Part shown: positions 12,147-19,408 of the stretch, one piece after another
How the letters are laid out: each line of letters begins with the position of its first letter
Position numbering within the stretch: the stretch's first letter is position 1
Source: CAYPOY01 sp964412395
GTDB taxonomy: Bacteria; Chloroflexota; Anaerolineae; B4-G1
Length of the DNA stretch: 23,525 bases
Direction of reading: 5' to 3'
Assembly (NCBI GenBank): GCA_964412395.1
Contig: CAYPOY010000042.1
Location: 1 to 23,525 of the forward strand
Made by a program: the position numbers and the translations under genes
Notes under the pieces: generated by a model
Seen by the model: only the letters and a program-made list of their open reading frames with translations
Databases searched by the model: none
What the model was told of the DNA's origin: nothing

Positions 12147-13517
12147 TCAATCCACCGCCGTCTCTCCCACCAGCACGAACAACAGGTCATTCACGTTCGT
12201 CCCCGTCGGGCCGGTGCGGATCAGGTCGCCCAGCGCATCGAAGAAGGGATAACTGTCGTTGGCCTCCAACGCCGCCCCAGGGTCGAGCCCCAGCGCCCGG
12301 GCGCGGGCCACCGTCTCGCCGGTGACTATCGCGCCGGCGGCGGCGGTGGGGCCGTCGGTGCCGTCGGTCGCCAGCGCCATCACCAACACACCCGGCCAGC
12401 CGCCCAACGCCAGCGCCGCCGCGAGCGCCAGTTCCTGGTTGCGCCCGCCTTTTCCCTCCCCGCGTATCGTCACCGTTGTCTCGCCGCCCCACACCAGGCA
12501 GGCCGGCGGGAACAGGGGATCGCCGTGGACGCGCGCTTCCTTCGCCAGCGCCGCTGCCACTTTCGCCACCTCCCGCGCCTCCCCCTCCACATAGGTGCTC
12601 AGCAGCAGTGCGTTGAACCCCAACTGGCGGGCCTTCTCCACCGCCGCCAGTGCGGCCAGCCGATTAGAGCCGACGACGACGTGCTGCACTCGCTCAAAGG
12701 CCGGATCGCCGGGCTTGGGGGTCTCCCGCATAACCTCCCCCCCGTGGGGGGGATAAGAGGGGGGGTGCTCCTCCCCCCTGTGGGGGGGATAAGAGGGGGG
12801 TCGGATCCCATATTTCTCCAGCACCGCCTGGGCGTCGGCCACCGTCGTCGGGTCAGGGACGGTAGGGCCGGAGGCGATGACGTTAAGTGGGTCGCCAACA
12901 ACGTCGGAGAGGACGAGGGTGACCAGGCAAGCCGGGGCAACCAGGTGGGCCAGGTTGCCGCCCTTGATGCGCGAGCAGTGCTTACGCACGGCATTTATCT
13001 CATTGATCGTCGCGCCGGAGCGGAGCAGCGCGTCGGTGAGGGCTTGCAGGTCGGCCAGACCCAGGCCCGGCACGGGCAGTGTCAGTAGCGCCGAACCCCC
13101 GCCGGAAATGAGACAGATGACCAGGTCATGTTCCGTCGCACGGGCAGCACAGGCGGCGACAGCCTGTGCCCCGCGCATGGAGTTCTCGTCGGGCACAGGA
13201 TGCCCCGCTTCTAGAATCTGGATGCTGGATGCTGGATGCTGGTTGGTGGCGGTGTGACCGTACTTCGTTACGACGACGCCGGCGGTCAGGCGGTCGCCCA
13301 GAATGTCCGAGATGGCGGCGGTCATCGGTACGGCGGCCTTCCCGCCCCCGGTGACGAACACGCGCTCGTAGTCACACAGGTCGTAGCGGCGGCCGGCGAC
13401 GACGAGCACATCCCCCTCGCGACGGACGTGACGACGCACGGCGGCCGCTGGTTCGACGGCGGCCAATGCGGCCTGTTGTAGCTCGGCGGCGGCAGCATGC
13501 AGGTCATATGTAGACAT
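12147..13517 (-). CDS. gckA: Glycerate 2-kinase (MOFRL family)
   Basis: 456 residues from ATG 13517, chosen because GGAGGAG lies just upstream; the longer frame back to 13619 overlaps the preceding gene and lacks family text. Family motifs are VFVTGGGKAA, EAGHPVPDE, CLISGGGSALL, EINAVRKHCSRIKGGNLA, LVLSDVVGDPLNVIASGP, the C-terminal MOFRL stretch (CLVWGGETTVTI, GGRNQELALAAAL, ATDGTDGPTAAAGA). The reaction is ATP + D-glycerate to 2-phosphoglycerate, linking glycerate, serine or sugar-acid breakdown to glycolysis. Two repeat insertions are translated: a heptamer array (NQHPASSIQI) before EAGHP, and two palindromic elements encoding a 12-residue repeat (HPPSYPPHRGEE type) where relatives have a helical linker. 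The preceding solute-binding protein gene ends 4 nt upstream. Confidence 0.92.
   Translation of the reverse strand: MSTYDLHAAAAELQQAALAAVEPAAAVRRHVRREGDVLVVAGRRYDLCDYERVFVTGGGKAAVPMTAAISDILGDRLTAGVVVTKYGHTATNQHPASSIQILEAGHPVPDENSMRGAQAVAACAARATEHDLVICLISGGGSALLTLPVPGLGLADLQALTDALLRSGATINEINAVRKHCSRIKGGNLAHLVAPACLVTLVLSDVVGDPLNVIASGPTVPDPTTVADAQAVLEKYGIRPPSYPPHRGEEHPPSYPPHGGEVMRETPKPGDPAFERVQHVVVGSNRLAALAAVEKARQLGFNALLLSTYVEGEAREVAKVAAALAKEARVHGDPLFPPACLVWGGETTVTIRGEGKGGRNQELALAAALALGGWPGVLVMALATDGTDGPTAAAGAIVTGETVARARALGLDPGAALEANDSYPFFDALGDLIRTGPTGTNVNDLLFVLVGETAVD
12734..12800. repeat. Two palindromic G/C elements in gckA
   Basis: Copies at 12734-12765 and 12770-12800 share CCTCCCCCC-(C/T)GTGGGGGGG then ATAAGAGGGGGG, spaced 36 bp start to start (12 codons). 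Each folds on its C-run and G-run. A third copy lies at 3453-3484 in another gene. Relative to the coding strand, these two copies are inverted compared with that one. Confidence 0.85.
13214..13241. repeat. Heptamer array (GATGCTG)x3 in gckA
   Basis: Units are GAATCTG, GATGCTG, GATGCTG, GATGCTG. On the coding strand they encode HPASSIQI. The same 20 bases (CAGCATC twice then CAGATT) recur outside genes at 19262-19281. Confidence 0.85.
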
Positions 13518-13521
13518 CGTC

Positions 13522-14811
13522 TCACTCCTCCAATCTCTTGACAGCGGCAGCAGCCGCTTCCTCAGGGGTGTCCCATCCCCGCAACATCGCTTCCAGCGCC
13601 TTCTGCATGGCCGGCCCACCAGTCGCCATCACCTCTGGTCGAGGTGCAGGGACGGCGGCTTCCATCACGCTGCGCAGCACGGCCTGGTCTACGTTTGACA
13701 CATCCCACATCCTCAGCGCGCTGAGTGTACCTGGCAGGTAGCCGGCCGCCTGCGTCCACTGCCCGTTGTGGTCAGGCGCGATGAGCCAATCGAGCAGCAA
13801 CGTAGCCAGCGATTGGCGCGCCGGGTCATCGGCGACCATCGCTACTACCCAGCCCCGGGCGATGCTGAAGGGGTGCCCGTCGCGGGTAGGCACCGGCGCG
13901 GCGGCCACGGTTTCGTCGGCCTCCAGCCAGTAGCGACCAGCCCACACCACAGCTATCTCGCTCTCGCCAGTCTGGAACAGCTCCCACGCCTGGTCGGCGT
14001 CCGTGATGTCCAAAACGACCGTCGGTGAGATTGCGGCGGTGCCGATGCAGCCGCTGTAGAAACCAAGCACGCTCACCATCGCTTCCTCGTCCAGCCACGG
14101 GCGACCGTCCGGGTCAGTCAGTTTTCCGCCGGCAGCCAGGTACTGGATCAGTGTAGCGTCATTGATCTGTCCGTCACGCCCACCAGCGGGGAAGAGGAAA
14201 GAGATGGGAGGGGAGATGACCTGGGTCCAGGAGACAGGGGGCGAGTCTAACAGGTCCGGTCGGTAGGCTATGTGCTGCATATCGGCGCCGACAACGAAGC
14301 CCAAGGTCTGTCCATCTAACGTCCCCAGTTCAGTGGCAAAGGGGAAGCGGTCGGTCATCTCGGCCAGCGAGAGAAGATGGTCGAGCGGCTGGATAAGGCC
14401 CAATCCGGCTGCGGTCTCCAGGTCAGCCATGTCTAGCACCACCAGGTCGGGCAAGACCGAGGGAGCGGCGTCCCGCGCTGTGCGCAAGAAGTCTAGCAGT
14501 CCGCCTCGCCCGTGAGCCTCCTTCACGGTCACCTCGACCTGAACGTCGGGGTAGGCTTCGCCGAAGTCATCCAACTGCTGCACGAGGATGTCGGCACCCA
14601 GTCCCTTACCGTAGGGATCCAATTCCTCGGGTAGCCATAGCCCGAGGGTAACGATCATCGGCTGCAATTTGGGGGTCGGCGTGGGGGTCGCGGGAGGCGA
14701 TGTTATAGTCGGTATTGGGGTCGGCATTACAGACTCGGGTGTAGGCGTCAATCCTCCACAGCCGGTCAGGGTCAAGAACAGCAGTGCAGAAAGGATCATT
14801 CGAGATCGCAT
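13522..14811 (-). CDS. ABC-type extracellular solute-binding lipoprotein
   Basis: 429 residues from ATG 14811, chosen because GGAGGT precedes it and a lipoprotein signal follows at once (MRSRMILSALLFLTLTGCGG, lipobox LTGC, Cys18); the frame extends 18 codons further but without a binding site. A Thr/Pro-rich linker (about 20-50) leads to the ligand-binding fold of the extracellular solute-binding protein family 1 type: LWLPEELDPYGKG, FGEAYPDVQVEV, LPDLVVLDMADL, a late WAGRYWLEADETVAAAPVP and GWVVAMVADDP. It would be anchored outside the membrane and bind a sugar or related solute. Permease and ATPase genes are not in the window. The glycerate kinase gene follows 4 nt downstream, so the ligand might be a glycerate-yielding compound; this is only inference. 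Confidence 0.85.
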   Translation of the reverse strand: MRSRMILSALLFLTLTGCGGLTPTPESVMPTPIPTITSPPATPTPTPKLQPMIVTLGLWLPEELDPYGKGLGADILVQQLDDFGEAYPDVQVEVTVKEAHGRGGLLDFLRTARDAAPSVLPDLVVLDMADLETAAGLGLIQPLDHLLSLAEMTDRFPFATELGTLDGQTLGFVVGADMQHIAYRPDLLDSPPVSWTQVISPPISFLFPAGGRDGQINDATLIQYLAAGGKLTDPDGRPWLDEEAMVSVLGFYSGCIGTAAISPTVVLDITDADQAWELFQTGESEIAVVWAGRYWLEADETVAAAPVPTRDGHPFSIARGWVVAMVADDPARQSLATLLLDWLIAPDHNGQWTQAAGYLPGTLSALRMWDVSNVDQAVLRSVMEAAVPAPRPEVMATGGPAMQKALEAMLRGWDTPEEAAAAAVKRLEE

Positions 14812-14842
14812 GGCACCTCCAACTGGGATGATCAGCACACCC

Positions 14843-14851
14843 ATTATAGCA
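14843..14851 (-). promoter_or_regulatory. Extended -10 promoter of solute-binding gene
   Basis: The minus strand reads TGCTATAAT (14851-14843), an extended -10 element with a perfect TATAAT. A TTGACA lies at 14879-14874 but 25 nt away, too far to be its -35. The start would be about 25 nt upstream of the ATG at 14811. Confidence 0.65.
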
Positions 14852-14872
14852 CAATCTACTTCCAAGTCCCAC

Positions 14873-14901
14873 TTGTCAACTGCACCAGGTTAGGGTATGA
14901 T
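14873..14901 (+). promoter_or_regulatory. Promoter of glycosyltransferase pair
   Basis: TTGTCA (14873-14878), a 17-nt spacer, TATGAT (14896-14901). It lies back to back with the promoter of the solute-binding gene in a region of about 120 bp between the two starts. Confidence 0.55.
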
Positions 14902-14931
14902 TGGCGCGCTCCCCTGGGAGGCCAGATCGTA

Positions 14932-15003
14932 ATGACCAAACCCCAAATCCCAAATCCCAAATCGGCTGTTGGTCATTGGTCATTGGTCATTGGTCATTGG
15001 TCC
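14932..15003. repeat. Start-codon repeat cassette, copy 1
   Basis: ATGACCAA is followed by CAAATCC units (14944-14964), then TTGGTCA four times and TTGGTCC (14969-15003). The two outer parts are complementary (ATGACCAA / TTGGTCAT). A near copy sits at the start of the next gene (17148-17202). Confidence 0.85.
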
Positions 15004-17151
15004 AGGTGGGAGTGGGTGTTGCTCGCGCTTATCCTCTTCCTGGCTGCCGTGCTGCGATTGTGGCGGTTGGACAGCGTGCCGCCTGGGTTTACGCACGACG
15101 AGGCTAGCAATGGCCACGATGCAGCGGCTGTGTTGCGGGGTGTCCGGCCTATCTACTTCACCGTAGGGTACGGGCACGAACCGCTCTATCCTTACTCCGT
15201 CGCTCTCGTCATGTCCCTCCTGGGACCGACCGGCACAGCACTGCGCTTGACGACTGTAGGCTGGGGCATGGCGCTCATTCTGCTGAGTTACGGTTTCGCC
15301 CGGCGGCTATTCGGCCCACTACCCGCCCTGCTTACCGCTGCGTGGATGGCCACATCATTCTGGTGCGTGATGACCAGCAGGGTAGGACTGCGGGCCATCA
15401 CGTTGGCGACCACCTTCACCGCCTCGGCGTTATGCTTCTGGCTGACATTCCCACCACCCTCCCGCAGGTTGCCGTTGAAAAGGTTCTCACTTCTGAGCCC
15501 CCATCTGAGCAAGTGGGTTGCGTCATGGCAACCGTCTGAATCTGCGGGAGGGTTGTCTCTACCCTGGCATCGCTGGGTGTGGTGGGTGCTTTCCGGCGCA
15601 TTTCTCGGTGCTGCAATCTACACATATATGGCAAGTCGCGCTATGCCGGCCGTTTACCCCCTGTTTCTGGCCTATCTTTTCGTGCTTCGTCTATTGGGTA
15701 TGCGACGTTCTCTCTTTCACCAGCAATGGTTGGGGATTGCACTCTTGTTGCTTGTAGCAGCCCTCGTCGCCGCCCCGCTGGCTCACTTCCTGATCACCCA
15801 TCCGGAGGCAGAACAACGGCTTGGACAACTCAGCGCGCCAGTGCAGCAGGTTGCACAGGGCGATTTCAGCGGCTTATGGCGCAACCTGTCTCGCTCCCTA
15901 CCCATGTTTACCTTCCGGGGCGACCCACTGTGGCTCTACAACATCCCCGGCCACCCGCTGCTCGACCCTGTGAGTGGAGCGCTTTTCTACGCCGGCATCC
16001 TCGTATGCCTGTGGCACTGGCGCGACCCGCGCTACACTTTCTTGCTGCTCTGGCTGATCGTCGGCGTCGGCCCCGCGCTGGTCACCGGCCCTGACGCCAC
16101 CGTCTTGCGCTCTATCGCGGCCCAACCCGCCGTCTTCATCATCGTGGCCTTGGCGCTGGGGACCATCCTCCGCTTTCTACACGAGCGAACCGGGCGATGG
16201 GCACGTGTCGCGGGGATCGGATGTGTCGTCGTCTCTATCGCTGGTATTGGCCTTCGCACTGCACACAACTACTTTAGTGCCTGGGGGGAGCATCGAAACG
16301 TCCGCGTGGCCTACCATCACGCGCTGGTTCAGGAGGTTCGCTACCTCAATGCGCAGCCCGAGGGGGGCGCTGTGGCGTTCTCCTCCATTTACCCCGGTCG
16401 TTTCCACGATCCCTACACGGCGGAGATTACTCTGCGCCGCGATGACCTGTCCCTGCGCTGGTTCGATGGGCGGTTCGCGCTCGTCTTCCCGGTTGGAGGG
16501 GAGACTCGTGTGATCATTCCCACCATCGCCCCACTTGACGAGACCCTGGAGCCAATCTTCAAGGAGCACGCATCTCATATCCACACCGAGCACCTCCGGC
16601 CCGACGACACCATCTCTCACTTTGACGTCTACCGCTTCGATGCCGCCAGCGCGCTGGCGGCGTTCACCCCGGTTGTAAAAGATAACCCTGTTTACTGGTG
16701 CCCGTTCGACGCGTTCCCTGCCGACGAGCCGCAGGCAGCCTACGAACCGCTTGTTTTCCCGGTTGACGTGGGTGATGTCATCGAGTTGGCAGGCTACGAC
16801 CTGCGCACGCCAGTCGTCGGGCCAGGCGAGCAGGTGGAACTGCTGACAGTGTGGCACGTCCGCGCTCCTTTTGTCTCTGAAGCCGTCATGTTCACCCATT
16901 TGCTCGACCACAGCAGCCATGTCGTTGGACAGGCGGACCGGCTGGACGTTCCTTCGTGGCATTGGCAGCCGGGCGACGCTTTCGTACAACTGCACCGCTT
17001 TCAGATAGATGCCAACACACCGCCCGGCCTCTATCACCTGGAGGTGGGCATCTACACCCGCGAAGATTTGGCACGCCTGCCCGTCATCGTCAACGGCATT
17101 GAGACAGATGACCGCATCCTCCTGCAGCCAGTGGAGGTCACAAGTCAATGA
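14932..17151 (+). CDS. Membrane glycosyltransferase (GT39/ArnT-like) 1
   Basis: 739 residues from ATG 14932, with TGGGAGG about 10 nt upstream. The first 24 residues (MTKPQIPNPKS, GHWSLVIGHWS) are translated tandem repeats. Then come a first membrane helix (about 27-42), LDSVPPGFTHDEASNGHDA with the Asp56-Glu57 pair expected in the first external loop of PMT/ArnT-type enzymes, GHEPLYPY, and about ten further hydrophobic segments to residue about 450. A soluble C-terminal part follows, ending in a beta-domain (about 620-735: LAGYDLRTPVVGPGEQVELLTVW, FTHLLD, GLYHLEVGIY) common in Chloroflexota members. It is expected to move a sugar from a lipid carrier to an acceptor on the outer face; donor and acceptor are unknown. 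Residues 175-208 are encoded by a 98-bp inverted-repeat element. The next gene overlaps by 4 bases. Confidence 0.85.
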   Translation: MTKPQIPNPKSAVGHWSLVIGHWSRWEWVLLALILFLAAVLRLWRLDSVPPGFTHDEASNGHDAAAVLRGVRPIYFTVGYGHEPLYPYSVALVMSLLGPTGTALRLTTVGWGMALILLSYGFARRLFGPLPALLTAAWMATSFWCVMTSRVGLRAITLATTFTASALCFWLTFPPPSRRLPLKRFSLLSPHLSKWVASWQPSESAGGLSLPWHRWVWWVLSGAFLGAAIYTYMASRAMPAVYPLFLAYLFVLRLLGMRRSLFHQQWLGIALLLLVAALVAAPLAHFLITHPEAEQRLGQLSAPVQQVAQGDFSGLWRNLSRSLPMFTFRGDPLWLYNIPGHPLLDPVSGALFYAGILVCLWHWRDPRYTFLLLWLIVGVGPALVTGPDATVLRSIAAQPAVFIIVALALGTILRFLHERTGRWARVAGIGCVVVSIAGIGLRTAHNYFSAWGEHRNVRVAYHHALVQEVRYLNAQPEGGAVAFSSIYPGRFHDPYTAEITLRRDDLSLRWFDGRFALVFPVGGETRVIIPTIAPLDETLEPIFKEHASHIHTEHLRPDDTISHFDVYRFDAASALAAFTPVVKDNPVYWCPFDAFPADEPQAAYEPLVFPVDVGDVIELAGYDLRTPVVGPGEQVELLTVWHVRAPFVSEAVMFTHLLDHSSHVVGQADRLDVPSWHWQPGDAFVQLHRFQIDANTPPGLYHLEVGIYTREDLARLPVIVNGIETDDRILLQPVEVTSQ
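15456..15553. repeat. 98-bp nested inverted-repeat element in CDS
   Basis: The ends are perfect 12-bp inverted repeats (ACCCTCCCGCAG at 15456-15467, CTGCGGGAGGGT at 15542-15553). Inside them GTTGCC (15468-15473) pairs with GGCAAC (15527-15532), and a central CACTTCTGAG / CTGAGCAAGTG pair makes a third stem. It is in frame in glycosyltransferase 1, encoding a Pro/Ser/Arg-rich loop (SRRLPLKRFSLLSPHLSKW) unlike the surrounding membrane helices. Confidence 0.75.
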
Positions 17152-17202
17152 CCAAACCCAAAATCCAAAATCCAAAATCGGTCATTGGTCATTGGTCATT
17201 GG
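17148..17202. repeat. Start-codon repeat cassette, copy 2
   Basis: ATGACCAAACC, then CCAAAAT three times (17158-17178), CGG, then TCATTGG three times (17182-17202). The layout is the same as copy 1 at 14932-15003 but the inner unit differs, so the two arrays have drifted or expanded separately. Confidence 0.85.
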
Positions 17203-19256
17203 TCGTTATCCTGCTCCTGCTCACCTGGGGCCTGCGTCTCTGCTGCCTGGAGACCGTCCCCCCCGGCTGGCGCGACGACGAACTGATCAACATCCACGCC
17301 CTCTCCGGCGAACTGCTGGCAGGCCATTTCCCCCTGTATTTTACCGGGGCTTCTGGCCACGAGCCGCTCTACCACTATTTGCACGCTGGCGTGCACGCCG
17401 TGCTGGGCTTCAACGTGCTGAGCGGGCATCTGCTCTCCGTCGCCTTCGGCACCCTCACTGTCGCCCTGACCTATGTCCTAACTCGCCGCCTCTTCGGGCA
17501 TATGACTGCTGGGATCGCATCATTGGCGCTGAGCACCTCCTGCTGGTCGCTGATGTACAGCCGCACGGCAATCCGCCACATCAGCCTGCCTCCCCTCGCC
17601 CTGGCAGCCTTCTACGTGTCTTGGCGTTCCACGAATTACGAATCTACGAATCTACGAATCACGGACTCGGTAAATTCGGGGTTCGTAAATTCGGTATTGG
17701 TCGGTCTCTTGCTTGGCGCGAGCCTCTATACTTATCCTGCCGCCCGCCTGTTGCCAGTGCTGCTCGTTTTGTTTGCCGCCTACCTGGCATTGTTTCACCG
17801 TGACAAGTTCAGCCGGTGCTGGCGTGGTCTTCTCCTGGCGCTGGCGATCATGGCCGTGCTGGCTGCACCGCTGGGGATCGCCATCGCCCAGGGGCGCAGC
17901 GAAGCCGCCGCACAGGGCATCGGGGCCGACGCCCGCCTGGCCGAACTGGCCGTGCCATTGCGGGAACTACAGGTCGGCAACCCCCGCCCGCTGTTAGAGA
18001 GTACCTGGGTGACGCTGGGGATGTTCCACGCCACCGGCGACCCCGAATGGCTGTACAATATCCCCAATCGCCCGGTGTTCAATCTCCTCGGCGGAGCGCT
18101 ACTGTGGGCCGGCGTCGTGCTATGCCTGTACCGCTGGCGGCAGCCGCGCTATTTCTTCCTGCTCCTATGGCTGGGGTTGGGACTGCTCCCCGCCTTTATC
18201 AGTACCCCGCCTGCCAGCTTGAGCCACACCATCCTGGCTCAGCCCGTCGCCTACATCCTCCCCGCCCTGGCCCTCGTCGAAGCCTACCGCTGGCTCGCCA
18301 TTCGCCACTCGCCATTCGTCATTCGCCATTCGCCATTCGCCATTCGCCATTCGCTTTTGTTCATTGTTCATTGTTCATTGTTCATTCTGTTTCTGACCAC
18401 CAACACCATCCGCGACCTTCACGATTACTTCATCGTATGGCCCCAGCGCGGTATGGTACGATTACTCTACCGCGTCGCCTACCGCGAGGCCGCCAGTTAT
18501 CTAAATGCCCATCAAGAGATTGACAACATTGCGATCTCTAGCACTCTTATGGGGCCCTGGGATCGCCTGGCGTTGGAGGTGGACACCCACCGCGATGACG
18601 TCGCCGTGCGCCTGTTCAACCCCGAGCGTGCGCTGGTCTGGGCTGAAGAGAGCGCCCCTTCGGTCGTGCTGCTCACCTCATCTCCCCGCCCGGCCCCACC
18701 GATTGACGACCTCCTGGAGGCGAACGCCCATCCACCGGAGGCGATCTCACCCCATCTCATGCTTTACACGCTGCCCCCAGTCTCCAATCTCCAACCTCCA
18801 GTCTCCAATCTCCAATTCGCCAACGGCCTTGAGTTGATCGAAGCCCGCTGGGTGAATGAGGAACCCCTGGTCCCTGGCCAGGAAGTGGTTCTGCTCACGA
18901 CCTGGCTCGTCGCCACGCAGCTCGACCTGCCGCCTATCCCAATCGTCGCCAACCCACCCCCGCCGGGTGTCTACTCTGGGCCACGGCTGGCCGTCTTTGC
19001 CCACTTGCTCGCTGCCGATGGGACGTTCCTCGTCGGTGATGATGGTCTGTGGGTGGATCCGCTCACACTGCAGCCCAGGGACTGCTTCGCCCAGGCTCAC
19101 CGTCTTACCCTCCCGCACGATGTGCCTGGTGGCCCCTACTTCCTCGAACTCGGCCTCTACGACCCGATGACCGGTGTGCGTTGGGCTGTGTTAGATTCTA
19201 CAGGTCAACCTGTCACCGATCATGTCTTGCTTACGGCTGCAGGGAGCGGAATGTAG
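17148..19256 (+). CDS. Membrane glycosyltransferase (GT39/ArnT-like) 2
   Basis: 702 residues; ATG 17148 overlaps the previous stop (ATGA), so coupled to its paralogue. The N-terminus (MTKPKIQNPKSVIGHWSLVV) is again translated repeat, and here the repeat forms part of the first membrane helix. LETVPPGWRDDELINIHAL carries the acidic cluster (Asp43, Asp44, Glu45) expected in the first external loop; GHEPLYHYLHA follows. About ten more hydrophobic segments and a C-terminal beta-domain (about 575-700: GLELIEARWVNEEPLVPGQEV, FAHLLAADG, GPYFLELGLYDP) match gene 1, so the two are tandem paralogues. Three more arrays are translated inside: STNYESTNLRI (about 165-180), a long IRHSPFA repeat running into LFIVHCSLF (about 384-413), and SNLQPPVSNLQ (about 545-558). 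Lipid-linked sugar donor and outer-face action are inferred from the family. Confidence 0.85.
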   Translation: MTKPKIQNPKSVIGHWSLVVILLLLTWGLRLCCLETVPPGWRDDELINIHALSGELLAGHFPLYFTGASGHEPLYHYLHAGVHAVLGFNVLSGHLLSVAFGTLTVALTYVLTRRLFGHMTAGIASLALSTSCWSLMYSRTAIRHISLPPLALAAFYVSWRSTNYESTNLRITDSVNSGFVNSVLVGLLLGASLYTYPAARLLPVLLVLFAAYLALFHRDKFSRCWRGLLLALAIMAVLAAPLGIAIAQGRSEAAAQGIGADARLAELAVPLRELQVGNPRPLLESTWVTLGMFHATGDPEWLYNIPNRPVFNLLGGALLWAGVVLCLYRWRQPRYFFLLLWLGLGLLPAFISTPPASLSHTILAQPVAYILPALALVEAYRWLAIRHSPFVIRHSPFAIRHSLLFIVHCSLFILFLTTNTIRDLHDYFIVWPQRGMVRLLYRVAYREAASYLNAHQEIDNIAISSTLMGPWDRLALEVDTHRDDVAVRLFNPERALVWAEESAPSVVLLTSSPRPAPPIDDLLEANAHPPEAISPHLMLYTLPPVSNLQPPVSNLQFANGLELIEARWVNEEPLVPGQEVVLLTTWLVATQLDLPPIPIVANPPPPGVYSGPRLAVFAHLLAADGTFLVGDDGLWVDPLTLQPRDCFAQAHRLTLPHDVPGGPYFLELGLYDPMTGVRWAVLDSTGQPVTDHVLLTAAGSGM
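17631..17697. repeat. ACGAATCT array and inverted relic in CDS
   Basis: Units ACGAATT, ACGAATCT, ACGAATCT, ACGAATC (17631-17660) are followed by GTAAATTCGG and GTAAATTCGG separated by GGTTC. It is translated as STNYESTNLRITDSVNSGFVNS between two membrane segments of glycosyltransferase 2. Confidence 0.7.
18296..18385. repeat. Long double heptamer array in CDS
   Basis: Eight CGCCATT-type units (18296-18351; variants CGCCACT and CGTCATT) run into four TGTTCAT units (18358-18385). Both are translated in glycosyltransferase 2: the first gives a repeating IRHSPFA heptapeptide, the second LFIVHCSLF, which forms the start of a membrane helix. Confidence 0.9.
18779..18820. repeat. AATCTCC heptamer array in CDS
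   Basis: Six units in register: AGTCTCC, AATCTCC, AACCTCC, AGTCTCC, AATCTCC, AATTCGC. They are translated as SNLQPPVSNLQ just before the C-terminal beta-domain of glycosyltransferase 2. Confidence 0.85.
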
Positions 19257-19261
19257 ACAGT

Positions 19262-19282
19262 CAGCATCCAGCATCCAGATTA
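19262..19282. repeat. CAGCATC heptamer array, intergenic copy
   Basis: Units CAGCATC, CAGCATC, CAGATTA begin 5 bp after the glycosyltransferase 2 stop codon. The first 20 bases are identical to the array inside gckA (reverse strand of 13215-13234). The rest of the 150-bp gap holds only a weak TAAAAT (19376-19381) that may be the -10 of the sigma factor gene. Confidence 0.75.
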
Positions 19283-19408
19283 TGTCGTTCGTTTTTCCAC
19301 ACCGGGTTTTCGAGGCAGAACAGGGGCGAAAAATCAACCCTACAATTCACCCTCCGAATCTTAACAAATCTGATGTAAAATGGGGCATCTCACTCGAGGA
19401 GGTGCCTT

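Noticed and set aside
13518..13619. Upstream extension of the glycerate kinase by 34 codons
   Set aside because: The extension overlaps the preceding gene and is Arg-rich noise; ATG 13517 has GGAGGAG in front.
14812..14865. Upstream extension of the solute-binding protein by 18 codons
   Set aside because: It would bury the lipoprotein signal and covers the -10 region; ATG 14811 has its own binding site.
14874..14879. TTGACA as -35 of the solute-binding gene promoter
   Set aside because: It is 25 nt from TATAAT, well outside working spacing; the extended -10 explains the promoter better.
16177..17175. 332-codon minus-strand frame opposite glycosyltransferase 1
   Set aside because: It is a shadow of a conserved membrane protein and its start lies in the repeat cassette.
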